From Actinomycetes bacterium (GTDB taxonomy: Bacteria; Actinomycetota; Actinomycetes; Actinomycetales; Cellulomonadaceae), in NCBI GenBank assembly GCA_023432565.1, contig JAEYUL010000135.1:1-40153 (forward strand): DNA of 40,153 bases. Reading direction: 5' to 3'. Under the pieces are notes generated by a model. The model saw only the letters and a program-made list of their open reading frames with translations, did no database searches and had not been told where the DNA came from. Below, in pieces: positions 7,599 to 15,686 of this stretch. Made by a program: the position numbers and the translations under genes. Position 1 is the stretch's first letter. The number at the start of each line of letters is the position of its first letter.

Positions 7599-7679
7599 AT
7601 GACCGACCTCCACACCGAGCACACCGTGGTGCTCGACGGACCAGACCTCCAGCCGACCGTGCCCGGACGGACGTCGTGA
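7599..7679 (+). CDS. 26-aa peptide at the head of the YcaO operon (precursor or coupling peptide)
   Basis: A short gene with a GAGAGG ribosome site eight bases before the ATG and 88% G/C at third codon positions. Its stop overlaps the GTG of the next gene (GTGA), so translation is coupled. The peptide starts MTDLHTEHTVVLDG and ends QPTVPGRTS. It has five Thr, one Ser and no Cys, so it is not a usual thiazole precursor. It could be an unusually short RiPP precursor, or only a leader that drives translation of the downstream protein. The 22-aa gene at 11181 has the same layout (MTD start, GAGAGG site, GTGA overlap). Confidence 0.55.
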   Translation: MTDLHTEHTVVLDGPDLQPTVPGRTS

Positions 7680-9316
7680 AGACCGCGACGACCTCCTACC
7701 GGTGCGTGCGCCTGCGCGTCGGCACGCGCGCGCGGTCCATCGACGGCCGGGGGATCGCGATCAGCGCAGGCACGAGCGCCGTCATCGTCGACGACGCGGG
7801 CGCGCAGGCGTTGTGGACCACGATCGAGCCGGTCCTGCGCGCCGGCGTCGAGCCCGAGCGCCTCATGGCCACCGTGCCCAGGCGCGGCCGGGGCGTCGTC
7901 GACGGGATCCTCGAGCGGCTCGACGCCCACCAGCTGCTGCGCGAGGTCGAGCCCGACGCCCCGGAGATCGCCGCGCTCGCGCACCTCGAGACGGTCACCC
8001 GGCGTCCGGGGGCCGCCGCCCGGGTGGTCGCGGCGACGACGGTGCGCGTCACGGGAGAGGGGCCCGTCGCGCACGCCGTCGCCGCGCACCTGGGCGCGCT
8101 GGGCTACGCGTGCGTCCTCATGAAGACGTACACGCCGGAGCACGTCGCGCCGCGCGCGTCGCACGTGCTCGCGCGGGTGGAGCGGCTCGGACCCGACGAC
8201 GCCTGGCACGACGTCGCCTTCGCCGTCGGGGACGCGCGCACGACGGTCGTCGGGCCGCGCAACCGCGACGCCGACACCGGTCTCGAGGACGCGGTGCTCG
8301 GCAGGCTCTCGCGCTTCTGCGTGCCGGACGCGCCACCGGACCCCGAGCCGCTGTCCGCGGCGCTCGTCGCCGCGCAGCTCGCCCTGGCGGTGCTCGCGTC
8401 CTGCGGGCGCGCCGTCGAGGACGACGACCCGCCGGTCTGGCCGGAGTACCTCGTGACCACGGACGGCGTCGTCAGCGAGCCGCGACCGCACGTCGCGCTG
8501 CCGCGGCTCGCGCACGACGGCCGCGTGCTCGGCGTCGACGCGTGGACGACGAGCGAGCCGCACGACGAGCACGGCGACCCGGCGGCGCTGGAACGTCTCT
8601 CGCCGGTCTGGGACACAGCGCTCGGCCTGATCGGCGAGCCGTTGCCGCTCGACCTGCCGCAGCTCCCCGCGGGCCTGGCCGCGCTCGTCGACGACGAGGG
8701 ACGCACGCTCGGCGGCGTCGGGAGCACGACGGCGGCAGCGCGGCTCGACGCCGCGTTCGCGGCCCTGCGCCCCGTCGCGAACGGGCCCGCGGGTCACCTG
8801 GCGGGGATGCTCGGTCTCGGCACGTCGGCCTGCGCGGCACGGGCGGACGCCGTCGCGCGGCTCGTCGAGCGCTCCGACCTGGGCTGGCGTCCGGTGTGGC
8901 GCGAGATCGAGAGCTTCGGCGCGGACGTGCGGTCGTTGCACGTGGCCCTCACCCGCCACCTCGCGCGCCCCGTGTCCGTCGCGCTGTCCGCGTCCGAGGT
9001 GGGCCTGCACCGTGTCGACGTGCGTGCCCCCGACGGCGAGCTGCTCGGGCGGGCCGTGGCCTGCAGCGCGGGGGCGGCTGCGCACGGGGCCCTGCTGCGT
9101 GCGGTCGGGTTCGCGCAGTGGCAGACGTCGGGCGCGTGCCTCGTCGGCCGCAACCCGGTGATCGACGTGCTCGAGACGCGCGCGTCGGCCGTGCGCACCC
9201 AGCTCGACCGGTGGGCGCGCGCCGCGGTCGGTGAGGGTCTGCGCCTCGTCGTCCCCGAGCGGGCGGTGGACTGGCACCGGCTCGGCGTGCACGCGGTGGT
9301 GGCGTCGTGGACCTGA
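7676..9316 (+). CDS. RiPP biosynthesis protein: RRE plus E1/ThiF-like domain (TOMM maturation family)
   Basis: A 546-aa protein with no signal peptide. Residues about 10-95 look like a PqqD-type RiPP recognition element, a winged helix that binds precursor leader peptides (SIDGRGIAISAGTSAV, then WTTIEPVL and GILERLDAHQLLRE). Residues about 120-260 look like a Rossmann E1/ThiF fold (TVRVTGEGPVAHAVAAHLG) without visible catalytic or zinc cysteines. The C-terminal 180 residues contain two stretches, GTSACAARADAVARLVERSD and VACSAGAAAHGALLRAV, that recall the YcaO nucleotide-binding segments in degenerate form. Overall it fits the ThiF-like partner proteins of azoline-forming clusters (ocin_ThiF_like/leader-binding group). 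The GTG start overlaps the preceding 26-aa gene, and the end overlaps the YcaO gene by 10 nt. The family call is by pattern only. Confidence 0.7.
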   Translation: MKTATTSYRCVRLRVGTRARSIDGRGIAISAGTSAVIVDDAGAQALWTTIEPVLRAGVEPERLMATVPRRGRGVVDGILERLDAHQLLREVEPDAPEIAALAHLETVTRRPGAAARVVAATTVRVTGEGPVAHAVAAHLGALGYACVLMKTYTPEHVAPRASHVLARVERLGPDDAWHDVAFAVGDARTTVVGPRNRDADTGLEDAVLGRLSRFCVPDAPPDPEPLSAALVAAQLALAVLASCGRAVEDDDPPVWPEYLVTTDGVVSEPRPHVALPRLAHDGRVLGVDAWTTSEPHDEHGDPAALERLSPVWDTALGLIGEPLPLDLPQLPAGLAALVDDEGRTLGGVGSTTAAARLDAAFAALRPVANGPAGHLAGMLGLGTSACAARADAVARLVERSDLGWRPVWREIESFGADVRSLHVALTRHLARPVSVALSASEVGLHRVDVRAPDGELLGRAVACSAGAAAHGALLRAVGFAQWQTSGACLVGRNPVIDVLETRASAVRTQLDRWARAAVGEGLRLVVPERAVDWHRLGVHAVVASWT

Positions 9317-11085
9317 CGAGCGACGTCGCCGACGCCGTCGCCCTGGCCCTCTCGCGCGGCCGCGCGCGCCTGGCAGCAGGTCCGCGCTCCCTGGTCGTCG
9401 GGGTCCACGGCGGGCACGTCCTCGTGGGGCCGCTCGTCGCGCGCGACGGCCACGGCGGCTGCGCCGACTGCGCGCTCGCCTGGTGGGCCGACGTGGCGCC
9501 CCACAGCGCGGGCGGCCCACCGGTGGAGACCGGGCTGGACTGGACCCCGGTGGTGCGCGCGATGGTCGCCCGTGTGCTCGCCGACGAGCCGGCGCTGTGG
9601 CGACGCGCGGTGCTCGCGCTCGACCGGGACAGCGGACAGCTGAGCACGCACCGGTTCCTCGTGCACCCGGCGTGCGTCGCGTGCGCGCGGCCCGCACGGA
9701 CCCCCGAGCCGCTCGACCTGGGCACGCCCCAGCCCGCGTCCGCGGGCCCGCTGCGCACCCGGTCGTTCGACCGGCAGATGCTGCGCGACCACCTGCTCGA
9801 CCCCCGGTTCGGACCCGTCGCGCGGGTCGCGCGCGACGAGGAGTCGCCGTTGGCTCTCGTCACCGCCGAGACGGCCGTGCCCGGACGCTCGCGCCGCGAG
9901 CAGAGCGACGGCCGCGCCTCGTCGTTCGCCGCGAGCGAGGTGCCGGCCATCCTCGAAGGGCTCGAGCGCGTGCTCGGCGGCTACCGGCGACCCGCGGTGC
10001 CCGTCGTCGTGGCGTCGTGGCGCGAGGTCGCGCACCTCGCCGTCGACCCGCGCGCGCTCGGCGAGCACGAGCCCGCCCACCTCGGGCGGGGTGCGGCGTA
10101 CCAGCAGTTCGAGACGACCAGCGCGACGAGCTGGGTGTGGGCCTACTCGACGCGCGACGAGCGCGCGGTGCTGGTGCCCGAGCACGTGGCCTACGACCGC
10201 GAGCGGGGGATCGGTGCGCGGTTCGTCGCCGAGACGTCGAACGGGTGCGCCCTCGGCGGGACGCGCGAGGAGGCCGTGCTGCACGGCCTGCTCGAGGTGA
10301 TCGAGCGCGACGCGTTCCTGCTCGCCTGGTACGCACGCGCGCGGCTCGTGGAGGTCGAGCCGGCCGACGAGGGCGAGCTCGCCGCGCAGCGCGACGTGCT
10401 CGCGGCGCGCGGCCTGCACCTGCGCGTCCTGGACCTCACCTCCGACTTCCGGGTGCCGGTGGCGCTCGCGGTCGTCACCGCCGACGAGGCCACGGTGCGC
10501 AGCGGGCTGGCCCCGGCGCTGTCGCTGGCCACCAGCGCCGCCGCGGACCCGCTCGTGGCGGTCCAGGAGGCGGTGGAGGCGTGCGTGACGAAAGCCGTCA
10601 TGCACACGACGTGGGTGCGCCGCGGCCAGGCGTTGCCCGCCGAGCAGTGCCGTCCCCTGCTGGAGGACTTCGACCGGGTCCGCGCGCGCGAGGACCACGA
10701 CGGGCTGCACGCGCTGTGGGAGTCGCGGGGCTGGTGGGAGTTCCTCGAGCACCCCGCCGGCACGATCACCGAGGCGGAGCTGGCCGCGCGGCCGAGGCTG
10801 GCCACGCACGACGTCACGCTCGCGCTGCGCGAACTGCTCGACCGCACGCATGCGCTCGGCCTCGACGCCGTCGTGGTCGACCAGAGCGCGCCCGAGCTCG
10901 TCGACGCCCTCGGGCTGCACGCCGTGAAGGTCGTCGTACCCGGCACCGTCCCGCTCGCGCTCGGCCACCGGCACCGGCGCACGGTCGGCATCCCCCGCCT
11001 GGCCCGCGCCATCTCGATCCTGGAAGGAGCCGCGGCGTGGGACGACGACCCTCGTCCTCACGTCGCGCCCCCACCGTTCCCATGA
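9307..11085 (+). CDS. YcaO-domain cyclodehydratase (TOMM/azoline-type RiPP enzyme)
   Basis: A 592-aa protein. The N-terminal 140 residues resemble the cyclodehydratase C-protein segment: LVVGVHGGHVLVGPLVA, then two cysteine pairs, CADC at 52-55 and CVAC at 123-126, a likely zinc site. Residues about 185-590 are a YcaO domain. The ATP-binding signature TSNGCALGGTREEAVLHGLL begins at 310 and is followed by EVIERDAF; a second segment, ATSAAADPLVAVQEAVEACV, follows. The C-terminus is proline-rich and ends PPPFP, as in azoline-forming YcaO proteins. YcaO enzymes use ATP to activate backbone amides, making thiazolines/oxazolines or, in other branches, thioamides and amidines. No TfuA, dehydrogenase or lanthipeptide enzyme is nearby, so azolines without oxidation is the best guess. 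Its GTG start overlaps the previous gene. Confidence 0.9.
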   Translation: MDLTSDVADAVALALSRGRARLAAGPRSLVVGVHGGHVLVGPLVARDGHGGCADCALAWWADVAPHSAGGPPVETGLDWTPVVRAMVARVLADEPALWRRAVLALDRDSGQLSTHRFLVHPACVACARPARTPEPLDLGTPQPASAGPLRTRSFDRQMLRDHLLDPRFGPVARVARDEESPLALVTAETAVPGRSRREQSDGRASSFAASEVPAILEGLERVLGGYRRPAVPVVVASWREVAHLAVDPRALGEHEPAHLGRGAAYQQFETTSATSWVWAYSTRDERAVLVPEHVAYDRERGIGARFVAETSNGCALGGTREEAVLHGLLEVIERDAFLLAWYARARLVEVEPADEGELAAQRDVLAARGLHLRVLDLTSDFRVPVALAVVTADEATVRSGLAPALSLATSAAADPLVAVQEAVEACVTKAVMHTTWVRRGQALPAEQCRPLLEDFDRVRAREDHDGLHALWESRGWWEFLEHPAGTITEAELAARPRLATHDVTLALRELLDRTHALGLDAVVVDQSAPELVDALGLHAVKVVVPGTVPLALGHRHRRTVGIPRLARAISILEGAAAWDDDPRPHVAPPPFP

Positions 11086-11101
11086 GCGGGACGGCACCAC
11101 G

Positions 11102-11144
11102 CCCATGCGCTCGCTCGTCGCAGGGGGGCGAGCGAGCGCATGGG
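11102..11144 (+). terminator. Perfect 16-bp hairpin inside the YcaO operon
   Basis: Arms cccatgcgctcgctcg (11102-11117) and cgagcgagcgcatggg (11129-11144) pair without mismatch around an 11-nt loop. There is no U tract. It sits 16 bp after the YcaO stop and before the 22-aa gene. It could attenuate transcription, protect the upstream mRNA, or separate expression of the modification enzymes from the peptide/peptidase genes. Confidence 0.65.
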
Positions 11145-11180
11145 ATCCCTCCGGCGAGGACCATCACGAGAGGACGACGC

Positions 11181-11249
11181 ATGACCGACCGGCCGAGCAC
11201 GCCCAGCCGCTCCCGCGGCACGGACGGCGCAGAGCGCGAGGCGGGGTGA
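11181..11249 (+). CDS. 22-aa Ser/Thr/Arg-rich peptide between YcaO and the peptidase (candidate precursor)
   Basis: A GAGAGGA site precedes the ATG, 21 of 22 sense codons end in G or C, and the stop overlaps the GTG of the M20 gene (GTGA). The peptide starts MTDRPSTPSRSRG and has six Ser/Thr and no Cys. The frame is open back to an ATG at 11082 that overlaps the YcaO stop, giving 55 aa with one Cys. However, that upstream part contains the hairpin and has clearly lower third-position GC, so I prefer the short form. Its role, as precursor or translational coupler, is unknown. Confidence 0.45.
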   Translation: MTDRPSTPSRSRGTDGAEREAG

Positions 11250-12496
11250 GCACCACGACCGTCCCGGTGCCGGTCGCGCTGGACGACGACCGCGCGGTCG
11301 CCGCCGAGGAGCTGTACCGCGAGCTGCACGCCGCGCCCGAGCTGTCGGGCCGCGAGCGGGAGACTGCCGCGCGCGCCGCCGCAGCGCTGCAGGCCGCGGG
11401 TGCGCACGTGCGTCGACGCATCGGCGGCCACGGCGTGGCGGGCGTGCTGCTCAACGGCGAGGGTCCCGTCGTGGCCCTGCGTGCCGAGCTCGACGCGCTG
11501 CCGGTCGCGGAGGCCACGGGGCTGCGGTACGCGTCGACGCGCCGCACCACGCTCGGCGGCCGGCAGGTCGGGGTGTCGCACGCGTGCGGGCACGACGTCC
11601 ACCTCGCCGCGGCGCTGACCGCGTTCGAGCAGCTCGCGGCGAGGCGGGACGCGTGGTCCGGCACGCTCGTCGCGGTCCTGCAGCCGGAGGCGGAGACGGG
11701 TCGAGGAGCGGACGCGATGCTCGCCGACGGCCTCGCGCGCCACGTCCCCACGCCCGACGTCCTGCTCGCGCAGCACGTCCGCCCCGAGCCGCTCGGCTCT
11801 GTCGTGCTCGGTGCGACGACCATGCTGTCCTCGTCGGTCGCGCTCGCGGTGACGCTGCACGGCACGGGCGGGCACGTCGCGCTCACGGACCGCAGCATCG
11901 ACACCGTCGCGGTGCTCCTGGACGTGCTGGCCGCCGCCGGTGACCTCGCGGCCGAGGCGGGCGTCGAGCTCACCGTGAGCGCCGTGCACGGCGGCGCGTC
12001 GCACCACACGCTCCCGCACGTGGTGCACGCGGACCTCACGCTGCGCGGCGCCGACGAGCGTGTGCTCGACGTGGTCGTGCACGAGGTCAGCGCGCTCGCG
12101 AAGCACGTCGCCGCGCGGTCCGGCTGCCCGCGGCCCGCTCAGGTCGAGCGGATCGCGTCGTTCGGCGACGTGCGCAACGACCCGGACGCGGCGCGGCGCG
12201 TGCACCGGGCGTTCGTCGGCCGCCGCATGCCCACGTACCCGCTGACCGTGCCGTCGCCGGCGAGTGACGACGTCGGCAGGCTCGCGCACGGCCTGCGCTG
12301 CCCGCTCGTGTACTGGTTCCTGGGCGCCACGGACCCGGACCTGCTGGCGGAGGGCGTCGGCGGTCCGTTCGGCGGCGAGCCCGAGCGGTCACCGGCCCCG
12401 CCCGCGAACCACGCGCCCGACTTCGCGCCGCACGCCCGGACCGTGGTGCACGCGACCGAGGCGATGCTCGTCGCCGCCGGCGCCTGGTTCGCGTGA
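11246..12496 (+). CDS. M20D-family metallopeptidase/amidohydrolase
   Basis: A 416-aa zinc enzyme of the family that includes hippurate hydrolase and IAA-amino-acid hydrolases. Visible family motifs are RAELDALPVAEATGLRYAS, the metal-binding CGHDVHLAAAL, LQPEAETGRGADAML, AQHVRPEPLG and a C-terminal ANHAPDFAPHA. A dimerisation domain lies in the middle. No signal peptide is seen, so it acts in the cytoplasm. I chose the GTG at 11246, overlapping the 22-aa gene, which gives a normal family length; the ATG at 11105 lies inside the hairpin. In this operon it may trim the modified peptide or release an acyl/aminoacyl group, which is inference from position only. Confidence 0.85.
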   Translation: MSTTTVPVPVALDDDRAVAAEELYRELHAAPELSGRERETAARAAAALQAAGAHVRRRIGGHGVAGVLLNGEGPVVALRAELDALPVAEATGLRYASTRRTTLGGRQVGVSHACGHDVHLAAALTAFEQLAARRDAWSGTLVAVLQPEAETGRGADAMLADGLARHVPTPDVLLAQHVRPEPLGSVVLGATTMLSSSVALAVTLHGTGGHVALTDRSIDTVAVLLDVLAAAGDLAAEAGVELTVSAVHGGASHHTLPHVVHADLTLRGADERVLDVVVHEVSALAKHVAARSGCPRPAQVERIASFGDVRNDPDAARRVHRAFVGRRMPTYPLTVPSPASDDVGRLAHGLRCPLVYWFLGATDPDLLAEGVGGPFGGEPERSPAPPANHAPDFAPHARTVVHATEAMLVAAGAWFA

Positions 12497-12583
12497 CGAG
12501 CCGCGCGCCGGCGGGCTGCCGCGAGCGGCTAGCGTGGCGGGCGGCGACCGGGGCCTCGTGACGGGGCGACGAAAGGGGGTGCG

Positions 12584-13246
12584 GTGCACGCGATCGCGTT
12601 CCTCGACGTGGACGAGACGCTGCTGACGATCAACTCGATGAGCGGCTTCCTCGTGGCGCACCTGCGGGACCGGGGGCACACGAGCGAGCAGGTCCACGCG
12701 GTGCTGCGCGAGCTCGCCGCGCTCGACGTCGGCGGTGACCGGGACGCGGTGAGCCGCGCCTACTACGCGACCTTCGCCGGCGTGCGGCCGCAGGACCTGC
12801 TCGCGCTCGGTGAGCGGTGGTTCCGCGGCCGGGCCCCTGACGTGTTCCACCCGCAGGTCGCCGCGGAGGTCGCGGCCGCGCGGGACGCGGGTACGTACGT
12901 GGTGCTCGTGTCGGGGGCGCCCGGCGCCACCGTGGCACCCGTCGCTCGTGCGCTCGGCGCGCACGCGTGGTTCGCGACCGTGCAGGAGCACCGCGACGGC
13001 GTCCTGACGGGGGTCGCGAGCGACGTCGTCGTGGGTGCGCGCAAGGCCGACGTGGTCCGGCAGGTGATGCGCGAGCGCGGCGTCGGGGCCGAGCAGTGCG
13101 TCGCGTACGGCGACCACGCGAGCGACCTGGCGATGCTCGAGGCCGTGGGTGAGGGCGTCGTCGTCGGGGACGACCCGGTGCTGACCGCGGCCGCGGCCCG
13201 CCGCGGCTGGCGCCTCCTGCCTGCGGTCGGGTCGGCGACGCACTAG
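12584..13246 (+). CDS. HAD-superfamily IB phosphatase (SerB-like)
   Basis: A 220-aa hydrolase with all HAD motifs: FLDVDETLL (nucleophile D8, acid/base D10), VLVSGAP, a GARKADVV lysine and YGDHASDLAML. The helical cap between motifs I and II is of the C1 type seen in phosphoserine-phosphatase-like subfamily IB enzymes; the substrate cannot be read. Start is the GTG at 12584 after GAAAGGGGG. A TAGCGT -10-like box at 12530-12535 suggests its own promoter, so it may or may not belong to the YcaO operon. A-factor-type synthesis needs a phosphatase step, which makes this neighbour worth testing. It converges with yqgE, with 12 bp between the stops. Confidence 0.88.
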   Translation: MHAIAFLDVDETLLTINSMSGFLVAHLRDRGHTSEQVHAVLRELAALDVGGDRDAVSRAYYATFAGVRPQDLLALGERWFRGRAPDVFHPQVAAEVAAARDAGTYVVLVSGAPGATVAPVARALGAHAWFATVQEHRDGVLTGVASDVVVGARKADVVRQVMRERGVGAEQCVAYGDHASDLAMLEAVGEGVVVGDDPVLTAAAARRGWRLLPAVGSATH

Positions 13247-13258
13247 CCGTCCTCGGCG

Positions 13259-13858
13259 CTAGTTGAGGAGCAGGTCCGGGGGGTAGTGCGCGAGGAGCGC
13301 GAGGTCGCCGCCCTGGCGGCGCAGCACCCGGCTCCACAGCGTGCCGGGGTCCGGAGTGCACACGTCGCCCGGCTCGGACGGCATGACGAACCACGCGCCT
13401 TCCTCGATCTCCTCCTCGAGCTGCCCGGCGCCCCAGCCCGAGTGCCCCGCGAAGATCCGCAGGCCCGTCACACGTCCGACGACCGAGGTGGGGTCGGCGT
13501 CGAGGTCGACGAGCCCGAACACCCCGGTGAAACGGTCGACGAGGTGATCGTCGGGCTCAGCCCGCAGGCCGTCGCCGTCCGCCGCACCGGTGGACAGGCC
13601 GGCGACGGGCTCCGCCGCGATGGCGAGCCCGATGGCGCCGTCGAGCCCGACGGGCCCGCCCTGGAACAGCCCGTCGGGGCGGCTGACGACGTCCTGCCAG
13701 CCCGGCAGCACGGCGTCCACCTCGACCTGCAGGGGACGGTTGAGCACGACCCCGAACGCGCCGTCGTCGGTGTGGTCGAGCACCAGGACGACGGTGCGGT
13801 GGAAGTTCGGGTCCAGCAGGTGCGGCGACGCCACGAGCAACCGTCCGCGCAGGGTCAT
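13259..13858 (-). CDS. YqgE/AlgH family protein (UPF0301)
   Basis: A 199-aa protein with the family landmarks LLVASPHLLDPNFHRTVVLV near the N-terminus, GVVLNRPL, LFQGGPV and GLRIFAGHSGWGAGQLEEEI. The length is usual for the family. Its biochemical role is unclear; AlgH was first linked to alginate regulation in Pseudomonas, but the family is widespread. It is probably cytoplasmic. Start is the ATG at 13858. It is followed convergently by the HAD gene. Confidence 0.93.
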   Translation of the reverse strand: MTLRGRLLVASPHLLDPNFHRTVVLVLDHTDDGAFGVVLNRPLQVEVDAVLPGWQDVVSRPDGLFQGGPVGLDGAIGLAIAAEPVAGLSTGAADGDGLRAEPDDHLVDRFTGVFGLVDLDADPTSVVGRVTGLRIFAGHSGWGAGQLEEEIEEGAWFVMPSEPGDVCTPDPGTLWSRVLRRQGGDLALLAHYPPDLLLN

Positions 13859-13919
13859 GACTCCATCATCAGCGACCCGGCCACGCGTGCACCTCGTGGC
13901 GCGGTCGGCGCCGGACGCC

Positions 13920-14645
13920 TCACAGCTGCAGGTCGACGAGCCACACCGTCCCGAGCGCGAGCCCCGCGACAGTGACGAGCGCGAGCACCAGGACCCACAC
14001 GGCGCCGGGGACGTGCGTCAGGCCGGCCAGGAGCCCCGCGTCCGAGGTGTCGCGGCGCCGGCCGCGGCGCGCGTCCCGACGCCCCGACTGCATCTCCAGG
14101 ACCGCACGCGGTGCGCCCAGGAGGAAGAACCACGTCACGGCGTACGCCGACACGGCCTGCACCTGCGCCGAGCCCCAGCCCGTGACCACGACGAGCACGG
14201 CGAGGGTGACGAGCACGGCCCACAGGCCGTACCAGTTGCGGATCGCGACGAGGACGAGGACGACGAGCACCAGCAGCGCCCACAGCACGGCGAGCTGGTA
14301 CCCGCGCGACAGGAGCCACGCCGCCGCGACGCCCACGACGGTCGGCGCGGGGTACCCGGCGAGAGCCGTCGCGATCATCCCGGGGCCGCGCGGCCGGCCG
14401 CGCGAGAGCGTGAGGCCCGAGGTGTCGGAGTGCACCCGGATCCCCGACACCTGCCGGCCGACGAGCAGCGCCACGCACGCGTGACCGGCCTCGTGCACGA
14501 TCGTCAGCGCGTGCCGTGCCAGCCGCCACGCGACGGGCACGGTCAGCACGACGAGCACGACGAGCGCGGTCGTGACCACGACCCACGTCTGCGGGACCGG
14601 GCCCGTCGTGGTCACGTCCGCCCAGGTCTCGCTCAGCCAGCTCAC
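13920..14645 (-). CDS. M50-type membrane metalloprotease
   Basis: A 241-aa membrane protein with the zinc motif HEAGH at residues 51-55, just after the first transmembrane helix. About five further helices follow, with the segment GMIATALAGYPAPTVVGVA after a loop with Ser/Gly/Arg. This is the compact actinobacterial M50 family, without the PDZ domain of RseP. Substrate unknown; such proteins cut proteins within the membrane. Start is the GTG at 14645, giving SWLSETW; it is 51 bp from a divergent oxidoreductase gene. Confidence 0.85.
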   Translation of the reverse strand: MSWLSETWADVTTTGPVPQTWVVVTTALVVLVVLTVPVAWRLARHALTIVHEAGHACVALLVGRQVSGIRVHSDTSGLTLSRGRPRGPGMIATALAGYPAPTVVGVAAAWLLSRGYQLAVLWALLVLVVLVLVAIRNWYGLWAVLVTLAVLVVVTGWGSAQVQAVSAYAVTWFFLLGAPRAVLEMQSGRRDARRGRRRDTSDAGLLAGLTHVPGAVWVLVLALVTVAGLALGTVWLVDLQL

Positions 14646-14696
14646 GGGCGTGAGCGTACGGGGAACATCGACGTGGCCGGCCCGGTTGGTGCCGAG

Positions 14697-15620
14697 ATGC
14701 GTGCGATCGCCTACAGCAGGTACGGCCACAGCGACGTCCTCGAGCTCGTGGACCTGCCGGTCCCGAAGGTCGGCCCGGACTCGGTCCTGGTCGCGGTGCG
14801 GGCCGCGTCGGTCAACCCCGTCGACTGGAAGGTCCGTGAGGGGCACCTCGACGGGCTCCTCGACGCGACGTTCCCGGTGGTCCCGGGCTGGGACGTCGCG
14901 GGAGTCGTCGAGCGGGTCGGCCTGGACACCCCCGAGCTGCAGGTCGGCGACGAGGTGTACGGGTACGTCCGCAAGGACTGGCTGCACGGCGGCACGTTCG
15001 CGCAGTACGTCGCGGCGCCGGTGCGCACCCTGGCACGCAAACCGGCGTCCGCGACGTTCGAGGAGGCCGCGGCCGTGCCCCTCGCCGGGCTCACGGCGTT
15101 CCAGACGATCGGGCGCGCGGGCGTCACCGCAGGGCAGACGGTCCTGGTGCACGCCGCGGCCGGCGGGGTCGGGCAGTTCGCGGTGCAGATCGCCGTCGCG
15201 CGCGGCGCGCGGGTGATCGGGACGGCGTCGCCACGCAACCACGAGCACCTGCGCGCGCTCGGTGCGCAGCCGGTCGCGTACGGCGACGGCCTCGTCGCCG
15301 CGGTCCGTGAGCTGGCGCCCGACGGCGTCGACGTGGTCCTCGATTACGGCTCGGACGACCTCGTCACCACGACGCGCGCGCTGCTGCGTCCCGGTGGGAC
15401 GGTCGCCTCGATCGTCGACGCCGCTGCGCGCGACGAGCTGGGCGGGCACTACGTGTGGGTGCGGCCGAGCAGCGAGGACCTGACGGCGCTCGCCGAGCTG
15501 ATCGACGCGGGGCGCGTGCGGGTGGACGTCGCCGAGGTGTTCGACCTCGCCGACGCGGCCGCGGCGCACGAGGCGAGCCAGTCGCAGCACGTGCGCGGCA
15601 AGGTCGTCGTCCGGGTCTGA
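14697..15620 (+). CDS. NADP-dependent quinone-oxidoreductase-like MDR enzyme
   Basis: A 307-aa medium-chain reductase/dehydrogenase of the zinc-free quinone oxidoreductase group. The GroES-like half starts MRAIAYSRYGHSDVLELVDL and contains SVNPVDWKVREG and PGWDVAGVVE. The Rossmann half has VLVHAAAGGVGQFAVQIA, the cofactor-binding signature. No zinc-binding cysteines are present. It likely reduces an enone or quinone with NADPH; the substrate is unknown. The gene stands alone, divergent from the M50 protease, with a start ATG at 14697 lacking a strong ribosome site. Confidence 0.9.
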   Translation: MRAIAYSRYGHSDVLELVDLPVPKVGPDSVLVAVRAASVNPVDWKVREGHLDGLLDATFPVVPGWDVAGVVERVGLDTPELQVGDEVYGYVRKDWLHGGTFAQYVAAPVRTLARKPASATFEEAAAVPLAGLTAFQTIGRAGVTAGQTVLVHAAAGGVGQFAVQIAVARGARVIGTASPRNHEHLRALGAQPVAYGDGLVAAVRELAPDGVDVVLDYGSDDLVTTTRALLRPGGTVASIVDAAARDELGGHYVWVRPSSEDLTALAELIDAGRVRVDVAEVFDLADAAAAHEASQSQHVRGKVVVRV

Positions 15621-15686
15621 ACCCGCGCGAGCACGGGCCGGACGGTTCGGTCTCGCGCACGCTCTGCCCGGGCGCGTGAGCGGGGC

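Noticed and set aside
7401..7622. Minus-strand 73-aa frame with several cysteines, considered as a RiPP precursor
   Set aside because: It covers two operator sites and the promoter region and has no ribosome site or family resemblance.
11082..11249. A 55-aa reading frame starting on the YcaO stop (ATGA) and ending on the peptidase start
   Set aside because: The first 33 codons contain the perfect hairpin and have about 70% G/C at third positions, while the last 22 codons have about 95% and their own ribosome site. I kept only the short form but mention the long one as possible.
11105..12496. Longer form of the M20D peptidase from ATG 11105
   Set aside because: That start lies in the hairpin and adds an Arg/His-rich stretch not typical of the family; GTG 11246 gives a normal length.
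13590..14696. Plus-strand extension of the quinone-oxidoreductase frame
   Set aside because: It runs antisense to yqgE and the M50 protease genes, and the family start MRAIAYSRYG lies at 14697.
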